From the NCBI GenBank assembly GCA_943704525.1, contig CALSCQ010000747.1, positions 1-64,000 of the forward strand: 64,000 nt of DNA, read 5' to 3'. Under the pieces are notes generated by a model that worked only from the letters and a program-made list of their open reading frames with translations, had not been told where the DNA came from and did not search any database. How positions within the stretch are numbered: position 1 is the stretch's first letter; each line of letters opens with the position of its first letter. This document shows, piece after piece, positions 17,893 to 29,547 of this stretch. A program made the translations under genes and the position numbers. Source of the DNA: Pigoraptor vietnamica (Eukaryota; Opisthokonta; Filasterea).

Positions 17893-18073
17893 CCATGACA
17901 TTGCGGTTGAACTCGCGCGGCCCGCGCAGTGTCCTCTCGCGCGGGGCTTCGGGAATGTACGCCGGCTTGTCGGGATTCTGCATCATGCGCTCAATTCGCA
18001 GCCGCTGCAGCGCCACGGGGTCGTTGATGGGCCCCCGCGGCGCGTCGTCGTCCCCCTCGCTCCGGTCCGGCAT
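17893..18073 (-). CDS. PRKRIP1-like (DUF1168) splicing protein, N-terminal exon only
   Basis: The exon starts MPDRSEGDDDAPRG and contains DPVALQRLRIERMMQNPDKP then PREFNRNVMG. This matches the N-terminal block of PRKRIP1 (LERLMKNPDK ... PPEFVRDVMG), a protein of the catalytic spliceosome. A GTGGGC donor follows the Gly codon at 17892. I could not find the expected SSAGAGSGEFHVYR continuation within the next 500 bp, which hold the GT repeat and the C2-like gene, so the gene is either truncated or has a distant or diverged 3' part. An upstream basic peptide on the same strand (about 18314-18186, starting MKQMPLVAGSD) could be a first exon. It lies back to back with PRPF6, another spliceosome gene. 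Confidence 0.5.
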
Positions 18074-18145
18074 TTTATACAAAGGGAAAAGAGTGCTGCG
18101 TGCTTGCACGTGTTGTGCCACTTGTAGGCCTGCGCTCACACGAAC

Positions 18146-18157
18146 GGATCACGTGAC
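18146..18157. promoter_or_regulatory. E-box GGATCACGTGAC in the PRKRIP1-like/PRPF6 divergent promoter
   Basis: The same 12-mer occurs at 56427-56438 in the DDX10/eL43 divergent promoter. CACGTG is the core site of USF/TFE/Cbf1-type bHLH factors; the binding protein here is unknown. Confidence 0.5.
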
Positions 18158-18407
18158 CTGTCAGCTGTGTCATGGTGTGCGCTGCATCTTTGTCTGACCT
18201 TCACGTTCGCGTCTCTTGCGCGTGACGCGGTCCTTGTTGCGGCGCTGCAGGGCTTGGAGCGCGCGCCGTCGCTTCCCTCCGTCTGAGCCGGCTACTAGTG
18301 GCATTTGTTTCATCACCCAGCGCTTACCCGGTGTAACTTGAGAACTCCAACCGTCCTTTCGCATCCGTGTGTGCTGCGCGCGGCGTGTGCCGCAACCGCC
18401 CGCGAAG

Positions 18408-21400
18408 ATGTCGAGTCTACTGGAGCAGGCGAGGAAGCTCTCGTTCATGAACCAGCCAGCGCCCGCGGGATATGTCGCTGGCCTTGGGCGCGGGTGCGTG
18501 ACAGTGACCCTGCTGCGAAGGGTGCCGTCGCTGTGCGCGTGAATATGCAAGTGCAGATGTCCTTCCGAGCACATCGAACTGATGCTGTTGTGCTCTGTTC
18601 GCCGCGCATTGCAGTGCGACGGGATTCACCACGCGGTCTGACATTGGTCCAGCGCGCGGAAGCGACGAGTGAGTTTCTTGCGTGGAGCATGTCTGCTTAG
18701 AATGAGAAGCAGTGGGATGGAAGGGGGAGGGGTGCTCTGGTGTGAGATGGGGTGGTCAAGGGGAGCGTGAGACCAGGGAAGGGGTGGCGGGTTGCAAGGG
18801 TCGCTGTAGGCGGTGCCTCGAGCGATGTCGCCACGGGCTGTCTGGCGAAGCACGTTCTGATGTCGCTTGCGTCGCAGGGGTGCGCCCGAGGATAACAAGT
18901 GGAAGCCGAAAAAGGCCGCGGGGAAGGAGGAGGACGCGGAGGACCTGAACGACGCCAACTACGACGAGGAGTACGGGTACGGCGGGAGCCTCTTCTCTGG
19001 TGCGCCGTACGAGGAGGACGACAAGGAAGCGGACGCCGTATACGACGCTATCGACCGACGCATGGACGACAGGCGCAAGGAGAGGAGGTTTGTGTTTCAC
19101 CCGCTTTGTTAGCTGTGAGTCAATACTCTCTTGCGTGGCGTGGGCTGAGCCTTTTCTCCTCTGTTCGCAGAGAGAAGCGGCTGCAGGAGGAGCTCGAGAA
19201 GTTCCGCGCGGAGCGACCCAAGATCCAGCAACAGTTCAGCGACCTCAAGCGCGGGCTGTCGGAACTGTCCTCGGACGAGTGGGACGCCATTCCGGAGGCC
19301 ACTGGTGCGCGCGCCAAGCGGCAGAAGACGACGCGGCCGGAACGGTACACGCCCGTCCCCGACGCCGTACTTTTGCGCAATGCAGGCCTAGGCCAGACGA
19401 CGAACACGGCGTCGGATGGCATGCAGACGGTGGGTGGTAGTTCGGCTGCGCGCGCGCGTGCGTTTTTTTTTAAATGTCAATGAGTGTGCGCTCGTGTGTA
19501 GACATCTGTACTGCGTACAACAGTGTGTGTGCGTACAACAGTGTGTGACAACGTACCGCGTGAACCACAGAGCCTCGGCGGCATCGCGACGTCTCTCGGC
19601 ATGGGGACTTCGATTGCAGACCTCACGCAGATTGGCGAGGCGCGCAACTCTGTGCTCGGGGTGCGCCTGGACCAGGCCAGCGAGGGCGTTGGGGGCCAGA
19701 CGGTGGTGGATCCGAAGGGCTACCTCACCGACCTCAACTCGCTCACACCGCGCACCGACACGGAAATCGGCGATATCAAGAAGGCGCGACTGCTGCTAGG
19801 GAAGATCATCGAAACAAACCCCAAGCACCCGCCGGGGTGGATTGCGGGTGCGTGGATGACGCGTTCTGCGTTTGTCTGTTTGTTGGTGTTTGTTGTGCCA
19901 TGTCTTGTGCCACATCGTCTCCTTACCATCCTGAGCACCAATGCAGCTGCGAGGCTTGAGGAGGTGGCGGGGCGACTGCAGGCGGCGAGGAACATCATTG
20001 CGCGCGGGTGCGAAAAGTGTCCCACGGCAGAGGACGTGTGGCTGGAGGCAGCGCGCCTCGAAACGCCCGACAATGCGCGCGCGATTGTTGCCGAGGCCGT
20101 GAAGCGGGTGCGTTTTCTCGACTGCGTGTCCATTGAAGCAACACACGCACGCACCTGTCCGCCGCTGACCTCGCAAGTGTGCGTTGCGCAGGTGCCAAAA
20201 TCGGTGCGGCTGTGGATCAAGGCGACAGACCTCGAGCTGGAGCCGAAGGCAAAGCGGCGCGTGTTGCGTCGCGCACTCGAGCAGATCCCGAATTCAGTCC
20301 GGTTGTGGAAGGTGTGTCCGCGTGTTCATGTTAATTGTGCATGTGGTGTGTGGCGTTACCTCAGTTGGAAATGTCTAGCGTGTGTGTGTGAATTTGTGTT
20401 TGCGCCGGCCATTTGTTCCTGCATGCTCTGTGTGACGGCGGGTGTTGCAGTGGGACGTTTACGTTTGTGTGTCGAATTGACCCGCGCTACCGAAATCACC
20501 CTCTGAATTCCCATGTTCGCAGACGGCGGTTGAGCTTGAGGAGATTGACGAGGCGCGCGTGCTGCTGGGCCGCGCAGTCGAGTACTGTCCGGAGAGCGTG
20601 GAGCTGTGGCTCGCCCTCGCGCGCCTGGAGACGTACGAGAATGCGCGCCGTGTGCTCAACAAGGCGAGTGTGTGCTTTGTGTGGTTGTGCTGCGGGCACA
20701 CCCATGCTGATGTCTGTATCCCTGCCGTGCTTGCAGGCGCGCGAGAAGATTCCAACGGACCGACAGATTTGGATTACTGCGGCGAAGCTCGAAGAGGCGA
20801 ACGGCAACGAGGAAATGGCGCGGAAGCTGATTCAGCGCGGTATGTGTGCTGTCGCCTGTGCGGTCGCGTGTGTGGGTGCCACTTGCGCCAGTGCATTCGC
20901 ATCAATGGGTTCGCGGCACTGAGTTTATGGTCCACCGCAGCGATCATCGTGCTGCCTTCGGCGGGCGTCGAAATCAAGCGCGACGAGTGGATCCACGATG
21001 CGGAGGCGTGCGAGAAGGGGGAAAGCCCCATCACGGCGCATGCCATCATGTGAGTGGCCACTAATTGTCGCGTGCGCAGAATGGTTTACCCTCAATCCCC
21101 AGTCTCTCTGAGTATGTTACACGCGAGTGTGCTTGTCAGATGCTCGTTAGAGAGCTCGCTGGTTGTAGCCATGCTCACTTTTTGTGGATGACGCAGTGCG
21201 GCTGTCATCGGCGTGGGCGTGGAGGAGGTCGATCGCAAGCACACGTGGATGGAAGACGCAGAAAGCGTGAGTTTGTGTGTTTGCGCACTGTGTTGTGCTC
21301 CATCGTTACCGTGCTCACTCTCCGTCGCTCGCAGTGCCTTGCGAGGGGCGCCTATCACTGCGCGCGCGCGATTTACGCGCATGCGCTGTCGGTGTTTCCG

Positions 21401-23182
21401 AGCAAGAAGAAGATTTGGCTCAAGGCCGCCTCGCTCGAGAAGAACCACGGCACAAGGTGTGTGGACTCGCCCGGATAAGCTGAGGTACATGCGTCGCAGC
21501 TGCCGCGTGCTTATTCATTTCTGTGTGGACGCAGGGAACAATTGGAGGAGCTGCTTCAGCGTGCCGTCAAGTACTGCCCCTCCGCAGAGATCCTCTGGCT
21601 CATGGGCGCAAAGGAAAAGTGGATGGCGGTGCGTATAATGCGTTTTGGTGTTTACTAGCCATTCGCCGTGTTTGCTTATTCGCACAGTTGGATGGCGGTG
21701 CGATGAATGCTGTCTGACCTTTCATCCTGTGCTTATTCGCACTTGCATGCGCAGGGCGACGTGGCGGGTGCGCGGCGCATCCTCCAACTGGCCAACCAGG
21801 CGAATCCGTCGAGCGAAGAGATTTGGCTCGCAGCCGTGAAGCTCGAGTCCGAGACGGGCGAATTTGGCAACGCGCGGATTGTGCTGGAGAATGCGCGCCG
21901 CCTCGCAGGCACGGCGCGCGTGTGGATGAAGAGCGCCAAGCTCGAGTGGCAGTTGGGCGACCTCGACCGCGCGCTGGCCCTCGTTGCGGAGGCCACGGAG
22001 CGCTTCCCGCAATTCGACAAACTGTACATGATGCGCGGACAGATGCTCGCGCAGCTCCAGCGCGGCGCGGACGCGGCCGAGGCGTTCAAGGAGGGGGTGG
22101 GTGGACTGCCGGGGTCATTGCTTTACGCTCGTCTTGTGCCACATGGGGATCGCTGTTTGCAGCGCTCACACTGTGCTGTTTTTCTTCAATCGCAGCTCAA
22201 AAAGTGCCCCAATTCGATTCCGCTGTGGCTGCTGGCGACGCGCCATGCAGAGGCCTCGGGGGAGCTGACGAGGGCTCGCGCAATTCTCGAGAAGGCGCGG
22301 TTGAAAAATCCGCACACGCCGGAGCTATGGTGGGAGTCTCACGCCCTTTTGCTGCCACTTGTCGCGTTGCCCCTGCCCGCTTAGGTGCTGACGGGTTGCC
22401 CTTGCCGCAGGCTGGAAGCCATCCGCGTCGAAATGCGCGCCGACAACAAGGCGATTGCGCAGGCACTCATGGCAAAAGGTGTGCATGCGATGCGTGTCAG
22501 GGTCGCCTTTTTGGTTGACACGGGCGCCACCCCTCGCATTTCCGTCTGCGTATGTCCCTTTTCGCTTACCCCTCCGTTCCGTGCAGCCCTCCAGGACTGC
22601 CCGACGTCCGGCATTCTCTGGGCGGAGGCGATCTTCATGGAACCGCGGCCTCAGCGAAGGCAGAAGAGCGTCGACGCTCTCAAGAAGTGCGAGCACAGCG
22701 TCCACGTGCTCGTCGCTGCCGCAAAGTGGGTGTGCTCTCCTGTCGCACCTTCAGGGCCTGCTGCTGTGCGCACGCTGACCATGCGCGAATGCGTGCAGGC
22801 TGTTTTGGCGGGAGGGCAAGGTGGACAGGGCGCGCGAGTGGTTCAACCGCGCCATCCGCGTGGACGCCGACTACGGCGATGCGTGGGCCGCTTTCTACCG
22901 CTTTGAAGTGCAGCACGGGACGGAGGTGAGCCATTGGCGAGGGTGATCGTCGCGCCTTCTTTGTCTCTGTTGTGGTATGTTGCACGCACGATTCCGCGTG
23001 CACTCTCTGCTGACACGGATGTCCCTCTTCAGGCTCAGCAGGAAGAGGTCGTGAAGCGGTGCATCGCAGCGGACCCGCACCACGGCGAGGTGTGGTGCGC
23101 GACTTCGAAGGCCGTGCAGAACTGGCGACTGCCGGTGGACCAGATCATCAAACTGGCCGCCGCGCGCATACAGACGTACTGA
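18408..23182 (+). CDS. PRPF6: U4/U6.U5 tri-snRNP factor PRPF6/Prp6 (19 coding exons)
   Basis: Bridges U5 and U4/U6 snRNPs in the spliceosome. The N-terminus carries the PRP1 domain: [21 protein letters not shown], then [15 protein letters not shown], and a charged region ([14 protein letters not shown]). The exon at 19571-19848 holds [30 protein letters not shown] and the first HAT repeat (HPPGWIAAARLEE). HAT repeats then fill the rest ([40 protein letters not shown], and so on). It ends ...[10 protein letters not shown]. Length is close to the human protein and no break is seen. One intron (20664-20736) uses a GC donor. One intron (about 21630-21756) duplicates its own exon end and donor. 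Confidence 0.96.
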
Positions 23183-23560
23183 GAATACATTGGTCTGATG
23201 CATGTGTGAGGGTTAGATTTCTGCCAGCCGGGCTCCTCATCAGTCCGCTTGCTGCCGTGAGGTCGCGACATCCATCATCCACTTGAAAAATCTTCCTTGC
23301 CTATGACGACCAATTTGCAGTAGCACGCAGCGCGCGCATGGGCGTCTGTAGCTCGTGGTGTCTGCGCGACCGAGATGGTGCGACAGCCCTGAAATTCACT
23401 TCGTCATCGAAATCTCGTCACACCTAATACCGAGAGTCACTTTATTTTGTAGCCGCGTCGCACTAGCCCACTCTTCAAAAACTCCTCGCCACTTCATGTG
23501 CGCGCAACGGCTGCTTCCACTCTCGTGACATTGGCGTACGATCCACCCGTGCAATCGCCG
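23183..23560. other. Intergenic, promoter of the SHOC1-like gene
   Basis: Spacer between two genes in the same orientation. No coding signal or RNA gene recognised. Confidence 0.45.
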
Positions 23561-25638
23561 ATGCAGAGCCGTCAGAGTGTCTCGCCAGTGACTGAACCGC
23601 CCGGCAAACGGCGCCGCCTTGCGGAGAGGGCAGGTGGTGCTTCATGCGTGGCACAACAGACACTGTGGGACGCGCATCTTGCTCTTTGTCTGACTTGGTC
23701 TTCCGTTGGTGCGAGTGGGTGGTGATGCGGGCGACGCAGACGCGGACGACGACCCAGACAGCGGCCGGTGGATGGAGCTGAGCTACGAGAGCACGCAGGC
23801 CGTGGTCCCCACCACGCCGAAGGAGATCCGGCCACCATCTCTCAACAAACAGCTCGGCGACTTCATTCTTCTCCGCGGTCGGAATGCGCCGCTCGGCCCA
23901 CGAACCGCTGCCGGCCTGCAAAGTACGGTGTAGCAGAGGTGGTGTGATGGATACTGGTACAGCACTGACAGGCGGGCATCATTCAGTCGCGAGGGTCGAA
24001 GCACCGCCGGTCCCCCTGGCGCCCTCACAGCCTGCAAAGACGATTGCTCCGTCGATTGTGCGCGCGGAGACACGCGATGCACCTGCAGGTAACTGGCGTT
24101 TTGTGCCGTTTTACACAGAATGACGGTCTGCTCAATTGATATTTGTGTCGAAGTGTTAGCGAATGCGAGGGACGAGCGCACACTTCCGCAGCAGAAGCAA
24201 GCGCGCGACACGATTGTGGTGATCTGCTCGGTGGGTGCGGTGCGGCAAGTTGTGTGCGTGAATGTGTCACGGTACTAACGGCATGAAATGCAGGCGCGCC
24301 TCGTGGAGAACAGCGCGCTCGTAAGCGCCCTCGAGAGTGGTTTCGGCGTTCTCCTCATTGAGAGGAACATTCAGAACTACGCCACCTTCGCGCAGTCGGC
24401 GGAGGGGTCGGTGCGTATGCGTAGTACAATCTCGCTCGTGGGTGCGAGGTAGTCATATTCGCCCCGTGCAGGAGTGCACCGAAGACATTATCGTCGACGA
24501 GCGGACGTGTGTGCTGGTCGTGTCGCTCGAGTCCATTTGCAGCGGTCCGGGCTACAAGCCCATCGTGAATGCCGTCATGGCGGCGTCCATGAAATTCACG
24601 TCGTGCTGGATCCTCGTGCAAACAGGCAACCACGAGCAGAGGTGCGTGCATGCACATGGTCCACATGCAATCGTTAACGTGCTCACAGGTACTGCTTCGC
24701 AGTGCCTATCCCTTTACGGGCTCAACTCCTCACAACATCGGCCTACTTCACGCCGCACTCGCCCATTTTGGAGGCACACATGAGGGCGGCGCGCACATGG
24801 ACGTCCGGCTGCGATTCTGCACTTCCGCGGACCGCACAGCAGAGGCCGTGCGCTCCATCTGCGAACACGCGCGGACGGCGAGCCCCGTGTGGACGCCCAC
24901 CGAGTGGATGAGTCGGCAGTGGATCATGCAGGCAGAGAGTGCGGTGAGAAGAGGCACCAGAACGTTCCGCCCTTTCCGTTCTGCTTATCCTGCCCCCACA
25001 CAGCACGAGCGCTTCCTCGTCGGCTTCCCCTCGGTCAACCACTTCAGCGCACAGGTCATGCTCACGGCCGCCGGGGGTCTCGCCCACATGCTCCGCGCCG
25101 AGCCCGAAGTACTCGCGGCCGCGCTTCCGTGGATACCGCCCACGTTTCTGCACGCGTTTTCTCGCGCAGTTTGGCTCGAGGGCGAGCGTGCGATGCGCAA
25201 TGCCGCCCTCACCGACGACTGGCGGGCCATGGAAATCGATGACGAACGCAGCGTTGGCGGCGGCGACGCGAGCTGCGCGGTGCCGTCTCTCGAGCGCAAC
25301 CACAGGGGGCAGGGGCCGAGGGCTGTCGGCCGCACGCGAATTGACCAGGTGCGCATGCAATGGTCCGCACACGCGCATCCTCCCACTGACCGCGGTGCAG
25401 TATTTTCTCCCAAGCAGGCATCTCGGGGGCGAGGACGATGCGTCGGTGGTGCCGAGCGGTATGTGACCACTGAGAGCGCGTATTATAGTAGTCGCCTCTA
25501 ACAAGGTACAACATTGCATCCGAAGGAAATTCGTCGACGGCGCGAGGTACACGTCGCAGCCCCCTCCGCCCGCGCCCGCTCACATTCGAGCGGCGCCGCG
25601 GTGATCCAAGCGGCCAGACGCGTCTCAAGTTCATCTAA
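23561..25638 (+). CDS. SHOC1/ZIP2-like meiotic protein with XPF-type nuclease fold
   Basis: Hand-spliced gene starting MQSRQSVSPVTEPPGKRRRL, a nuclear-localisation-like start. The core matches the inactive XPF/ERCC4-fold of SHOC1/Zip2: DTIVVICSARLVENSALVSA, FGVLLIERNIQNYATF, EDIIVDERTCVLVVSLESI, MKFTSCWILVQT, and the HhH-proximal FLVGFPSVNHFSAQVML. The end reads GQTRLKFI. SHOC1/Zip2 is a ZMM protein that acts with SPO16 to stabilise crossover intermediates in meiosis. Exons include 23561-23645, 23752-23932, 23971-24091 and 24709-24941. The last junction (donor GTGACC, acceptor ACAAG) is the least certain. FAAP24 or another XPF-fold protein is the main alternative. The gene implies a meiotic cycle. 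Confidence 0.7.
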
Positions 25639-25743
25639 ACAGCCTTTTTGAATCGAAAAGACAACACGCAAATGTAATAGGCAAACGCAATGTCAGGCAC
25701 GCACGCACGCACGCACGCGTTTCGCACAAAGCGCCCCAAAGCG

Positions 25744-26274
25744 CTATCGCTGCGCGCCGCGAGAGCCAAAGAGGGGGATGGCGGTCATTTCGTAGCGCAT
25801 GCAGACATACTCGCCCACAATCGCCATGAGTGCGAGCGACGCGACATTGACGAGCCACCACGAGAGCGATGGGAAGCCGCCGTATGCCCAGCACGCGGCA
25901 AAGTGCAGAATGTGCACCGTCGCGGCATAGTCCAGGCACTGCTTGGCCCGTCGTACGATCACGAGCTCGCCCGCAGCGCTGCAGAAACGCACGCGGCACA
26001 GGGTGAATAAACAGTCGAATCGGCCCATTCCTTCGAAGCGCCTCACTCACCACGACAGCGCGCTGAAAATGTACGCGGCGACCACCATCCATCCGAAGAA
26101 CATGTCCGCGAAGGGCGGGGGCGAAAACACGACATCGAGTCCGACGGCGCCCGGGCTGAAACTGTCGGCAAAGCCCAGCCACACGCCGAACGATATGTAG
26201 AACAGCGCCTGCATCGCCGCAATCTGGCCGAGGATGAGGACGGGGTCCCACAAGTTGTAGCGAAACTGCGCCAT
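25744..26274 (-). CDS. SYS1: SYS1-like Golgi membrane protein
   Basis: Small multi-pass protein that recruits the GTPase ARFRP1/Arl3 to the trans-Golgi. The two-exon gene starts MAQFRYNLWDPVLILGQIAA, which mirrors human SYS1 (WDPLLILSQI). Exon 2 holds RRAKQCLDYAATVHILHF, WWLVNVASLALMAIVGEY and ends VCMRYEMTAIPLFGSRGAQR. Four hydrophobic segments are visible. Start at 26274 gives the family's usual compact length (about 155 residues). Confidence 0.95.
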
Positions 26275-26728
26275 GTCACGCGTCGCGCGGCACGCGCCGT
26301 GTAATGAAAAGCACGCAGATGCGAGCGCTGTTGTCTCAACAACACGAAGGATATGAACCCGAGAAGGGCAAATCACGGGCCGATTAAACCCGAACAGACG
26401 GTCGCGAATAAGGAGCAACAAACCCCGCAAGCGCAGCGGAATGCCTCGGTGTGTGTGACGCTGCACGTGCGAGTGCCGTGTGTTTAAAGCGTGTTTGCTA
26501 AAGGGTGTGAGTGAGGCGATGCTGACTGTTGTGATATGTTGGTCACGCGGATAATCGGCTGAGCGGCAACGTCATCATCAGTCGGTCGCCACATGGCTGT
26601 GACCCGGTAATTCACCACTTTCGTTGAGCCCTATGCGAACGCCAGTTGCGCATCTTTTTAGCAGACGGTGTGTGTAGCGGGTCACTTGGTCATTCTGTTC
26701 GCCGCGTGGAGGAACACTGTGTGGGAGA
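26275..26728. promoter_or_regulatory. Divergent promoter SYS1 / UFC1
   Basis: Contains a CRE-like half site AACGTCAT at 26568-26575. No gene seen. Confidence 0.35.
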
Positions 26729-27780
26729 ATGGTGGACGACCAGACGCGCGCGACACTTCAGCGGATTCCGCTGCTGCGCACGCGTGCAGGGCCGCGCGAC
26801 GGCGACCAGTGGGTGGAGCGCCTGAAGGAGGAGTATGCATCGCTCATCAAGGTGCGTCTTGGGCTCGGAGTGAAAACGAATTGTTATGAGCGCTCGGCTT
26901 GTGGGGTGCGGTAACTCTAGAGGCTGTGGATCGCTTGCCGCACTCGCAGTACGTGCAAAACAACAAGGAGAGCGACAACGACTGGTTCCGCCTGCAATCG
27001 AACAAGGAGGGGACAAAGTGCGTGGAGCGCGCTGCTCTGTTAATGCCTCGGGTGTGGGAGGCCCTGCTGACGCACTGTTCCACAACACGCCGCGCAGATG
27101 GTTCGGCAAGTGCTGGTACATCCACAACCTCCTGCGATACGAGTTTGACGTCCAGTTTGATGTGGGTGGAGTGGGCCATTGGCCTTGCACAGTTCGTTGT
27201 GCTCGTGTGCACGTGTGTGTGCTCGGTTGCCATAATGAGGCCCGTTGCTTGGCGACTCATGACCGTCGTGTTCGACAGATCCCTGTTACATACCCAACAA
27301 CGGCCCCCGAGATCGAAATTCCCGAGCTCGATGGCAAGACGGCAAAGATGTACCGGTGAGTGTTTGTGCAGACGGTGCATGCATGCGCCGGGTGATGTTG
27401 AGTGATCTTATGCTGCTGGTCGGTGGCCGCAGAGGGGGCAAGATCTGCCTCACGGAGCATTTCAAGCCGTTGTGGGGCCGCAATGTGCCGCACTTTGGCA
27501 TTGCGCATGCGCTCGCGCTCGGAGTAAGTTGAGAGGCCGTACATGCTGTGATGTAATGTTTCTGGCAAGACCACGCTAGGAGTGCACTTTTGTGTGTTGC
27601 GCGCTCACGTGTGCGTGTATGTTCGTGCGCGTGTGTGCGTGTTGAGTCTGCTGTTGGTACTGCTGAGCGTCCGCCATGCACCGACAGCTCGGCCCTTGGC
27701 TTGCCGTCGAGGTGCCTGATCTGGTCGACAAGGGCATCCTCGTGCACAAGGAGAAGACGTCCGACGCACCGCCCTCGTGA
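26729..27780 (+). CDS. UFC1: UFM1-conjugating enzyme UFC1
   Basis: E2 enzyme that takes UFM1 from UBA5 and passes it on with UFL1 (ER homeostasis, ribosome UFMylation at the ER). Six exons read [100 protein letters not shown] and [18 protein letters not shown]. The catalytic Cys is the one in [10 protein letters not shown]. It is collinear with the human 167-residue protein and appears intact. Confidence 0.97.
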
Positions 27781-28200
27781 GCAGGGCCATAAAGGGAACA
27801 AACGCACAGCGGGACTGTGCTCTGCGAAGCGTCTCGGGAGACACCCACACTGCCAGCACTCAATGTGCTTCGCGAGCACCGTCAGAGTGACGTCCTTGTT
27901 GTTGCGCAACGGCGTCCGTGCCAGCAGCCGCCATCAACGCCTGCGAGTTTGCTGTGCCGTACTGTAGATAGTCTTGACGAATGTCCGGACTCCCACAAAT
28001 GGCGCGCAATGGGTGGGGGTCAGATCCTTTGTTTTTGGTTGGCCCACTCAAGCCGTGCTTCTGCCACGCACACGCGCCTTCGGTGGCGTCAAACGGGGAA
28101 ACGCAAACAGAGCGCCCGATCGCCTTGCATCACCCTCGCTCATCGCCCTGTCCTCTTCTTCGCTCGCACCAATTTTTCCCATTACTGCACTTTCCGTGTG
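27781..28200. other. Spacer between UFC1 and the choline kinase-like gene
   Basis: Same-strand intergenic region, possibly including the 5' leader of the next gene. Open frame continues from 27817 but has low-complexity, non-conserved content, so I do not count it as coding. Confidence 0.4.
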
Positions 28201-29400
28201 ATGACGGGACTATTTGCAGCTTGTGTGCGGACTCGTGTTGTGGCTGTGGCGGGTGCCCTTCTCCCGACAGCGCAGCCTCTCTCTCGTCCCGCACGTGTGT
28301 GCCTCCCACTCTCCTTGCACACCACCCTGCGCCGCGTGTGCCCACAACCGCCTGTGCGCATGGCGTCGTCGCTGACGGCCGCGGGCGAGGGCCCTGTCTT
28401 CATCGGTGCACACCTCGATTACGGCACGCCGCACTTTGAGGGCGACCTCCAGGCCGTCGTGCGCCGCATTCCCGGCTACGAGCACGCGACGGCGCGCTTC
28501 TCGCGCATCAGTGGCGCGCTGAGCAATATCGTGATGCGGTGCGATTTTCCCGAGGGCCCCTCGCAGTGGCGCCCGCTGCTCTGCCGGATATTCGGCCAAC
28601 ACAACGAGGCAATGTCGCGAGAGAACGAGGAGAACATCTTCCACGAGCTCGCCGAGAAGTCGTTTGGGCCCGATCTCATCGCCAAGTTCAAGAATGGCCG
28701 CTTCGAGCAGTTTCTCAGCGGTCGCGCGCTGCTTGCGGAGGAAATGCGGAGCGGCGAAGTGGCCGACCTGGTGGCGCAGCGGTTGCGCGCCCTCCACGCG
28801 CTGCGGATGGAGCGCATTCCACACGATCCTCTTGTGTATGGCGCGCTGTCGCGGTGGCTGGCGGAGGTGGAGAAGATGCCGCGGGGCACCAATGCGCTGG
28901 GCGACTCGCTCGCGGCGACCGGGCGTGCCGAGATTGAGTGGGTGGTCGCGCGCCTCCGGGAGCGCGAGGGCCCCGTCGTGTTCTGCCACAACGACCTGCA
29001 GCACGGCAACATCATGCGGCTGGCCGACGGCGCGATCGCGTTCATCGATTTTGAGTATGCGGGCTACAACCCGCGCGGCTTTGACTTTGCGAACCACTTT
29101 TGCGAGTGGATGTGCGACTACAACCTCGACGACTGCCACCTGCTGCGGCACGCGTGGTACCCCAGCGACGACCAGCAGCGCCGCTTTGCGCGCGCTTACT
29201 TGGGCCAGGAGGCGACGGACGCCGAAGTCGACGCCATCGTTGCCGAGGCCCAGCGCTTCAGCGTCGCGAGCCACCTCCTCTGGGCCATGTGGGGCGTCGT
29301 GCAGACGGGGACGTCCAAGTCCAACTCGTTCGATTACGCCGAGTACGCCAATCAGCGCTACGCGGGCTATGTGCGCACGCGCGACGCGTATCTGAAATGA
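28201..29400 (+). CDS. Choline/ethanolamine kinase family
   Basis: Phosphorylates choline or ethanolamine with ATP, the first step of the CDP-choline/CDP-ethanolamine (Kennedy) pathway. Intronless, unlike nearly all neighbours. Key motifs: ARFSRISGALSNIVMRC (nucleotide loop), NEENIFHELAEKSFGPDLIA, GRFEQFLSGRAL, the catalytic VVFCHNDLQHGNIM and the metal-binding AFIDFEYAGYNPRGFDFANH, then FCEWMCDY. ATG 28201 adds about 53 residues rich in Arg/Val/Leu that could be a targeting peptide. ATG 28360 (MASSLTAAGEG) would give a normal cytosolic protein of about 347 residues and is equally plausible. Choline versus ethanolamine specificity cannot be read by eye. Confidence 0.93.
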   Translation: MTGLFAACVRTRVVAVAGALLPTAQPLSRPARVCLPLSLHTTLRRVCPQPPVRMASSLTAAGEGPVFIGAHLDYGTPHFEGDLQAVVRRIPGYEHATARFSRISGALSNIVMRCDFPEGPSQWRPLLCRIFGQHNEAMSRENEENIFHELAEKSFGPDLIAKFKNGRFEQFLSGRALLAEEMRSGEVADLVAQRLRALHALRMERIPHDPLVYGALSRWLAEVEKMPRGTNALGDSLAATGRAEIEWVVARLREREGPVVFCHNDLQHGNIMRLADGAIAFIDFEYAGYNPRGFDFANHFCEWMCDYNLDDCHLLRHAWYPSDDQQRRFARAYLGQEATDAEVDAIVAEAQRFSVASHLLWAMWGVVQTGTSKSNSFDYAEYANQRYAGYVRTRDAYLK

Positions 29401-29547
29401 AGACGCGCCCACTCGCTCACGCGTGTGCAAGCACAATGTCACATAGTCTTTCATTTATATTCTAGTATGTACGGCGTTCAGGCGGGCGCGGGCGCAAACA
29501 AACGAGCAAGGCAGACAACGGCAGCAACGCGGCGCATTGGTTCAGCA

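Noticed and set aside
23340-23400. tRNA-like GGGCGTCTGTAGCTCG start
   Set aside because: No T-arm GTTCRA box or acceptor-stem complement follows at the right distance.
28210-29454. 414-residue open frame antisense to the choline kinase gene
   Set aside because: It is a GC-rich mirror of a well-conserved kinase; no recognisable domain, no splice signals, Arg/Val/Leu-skewed composition.
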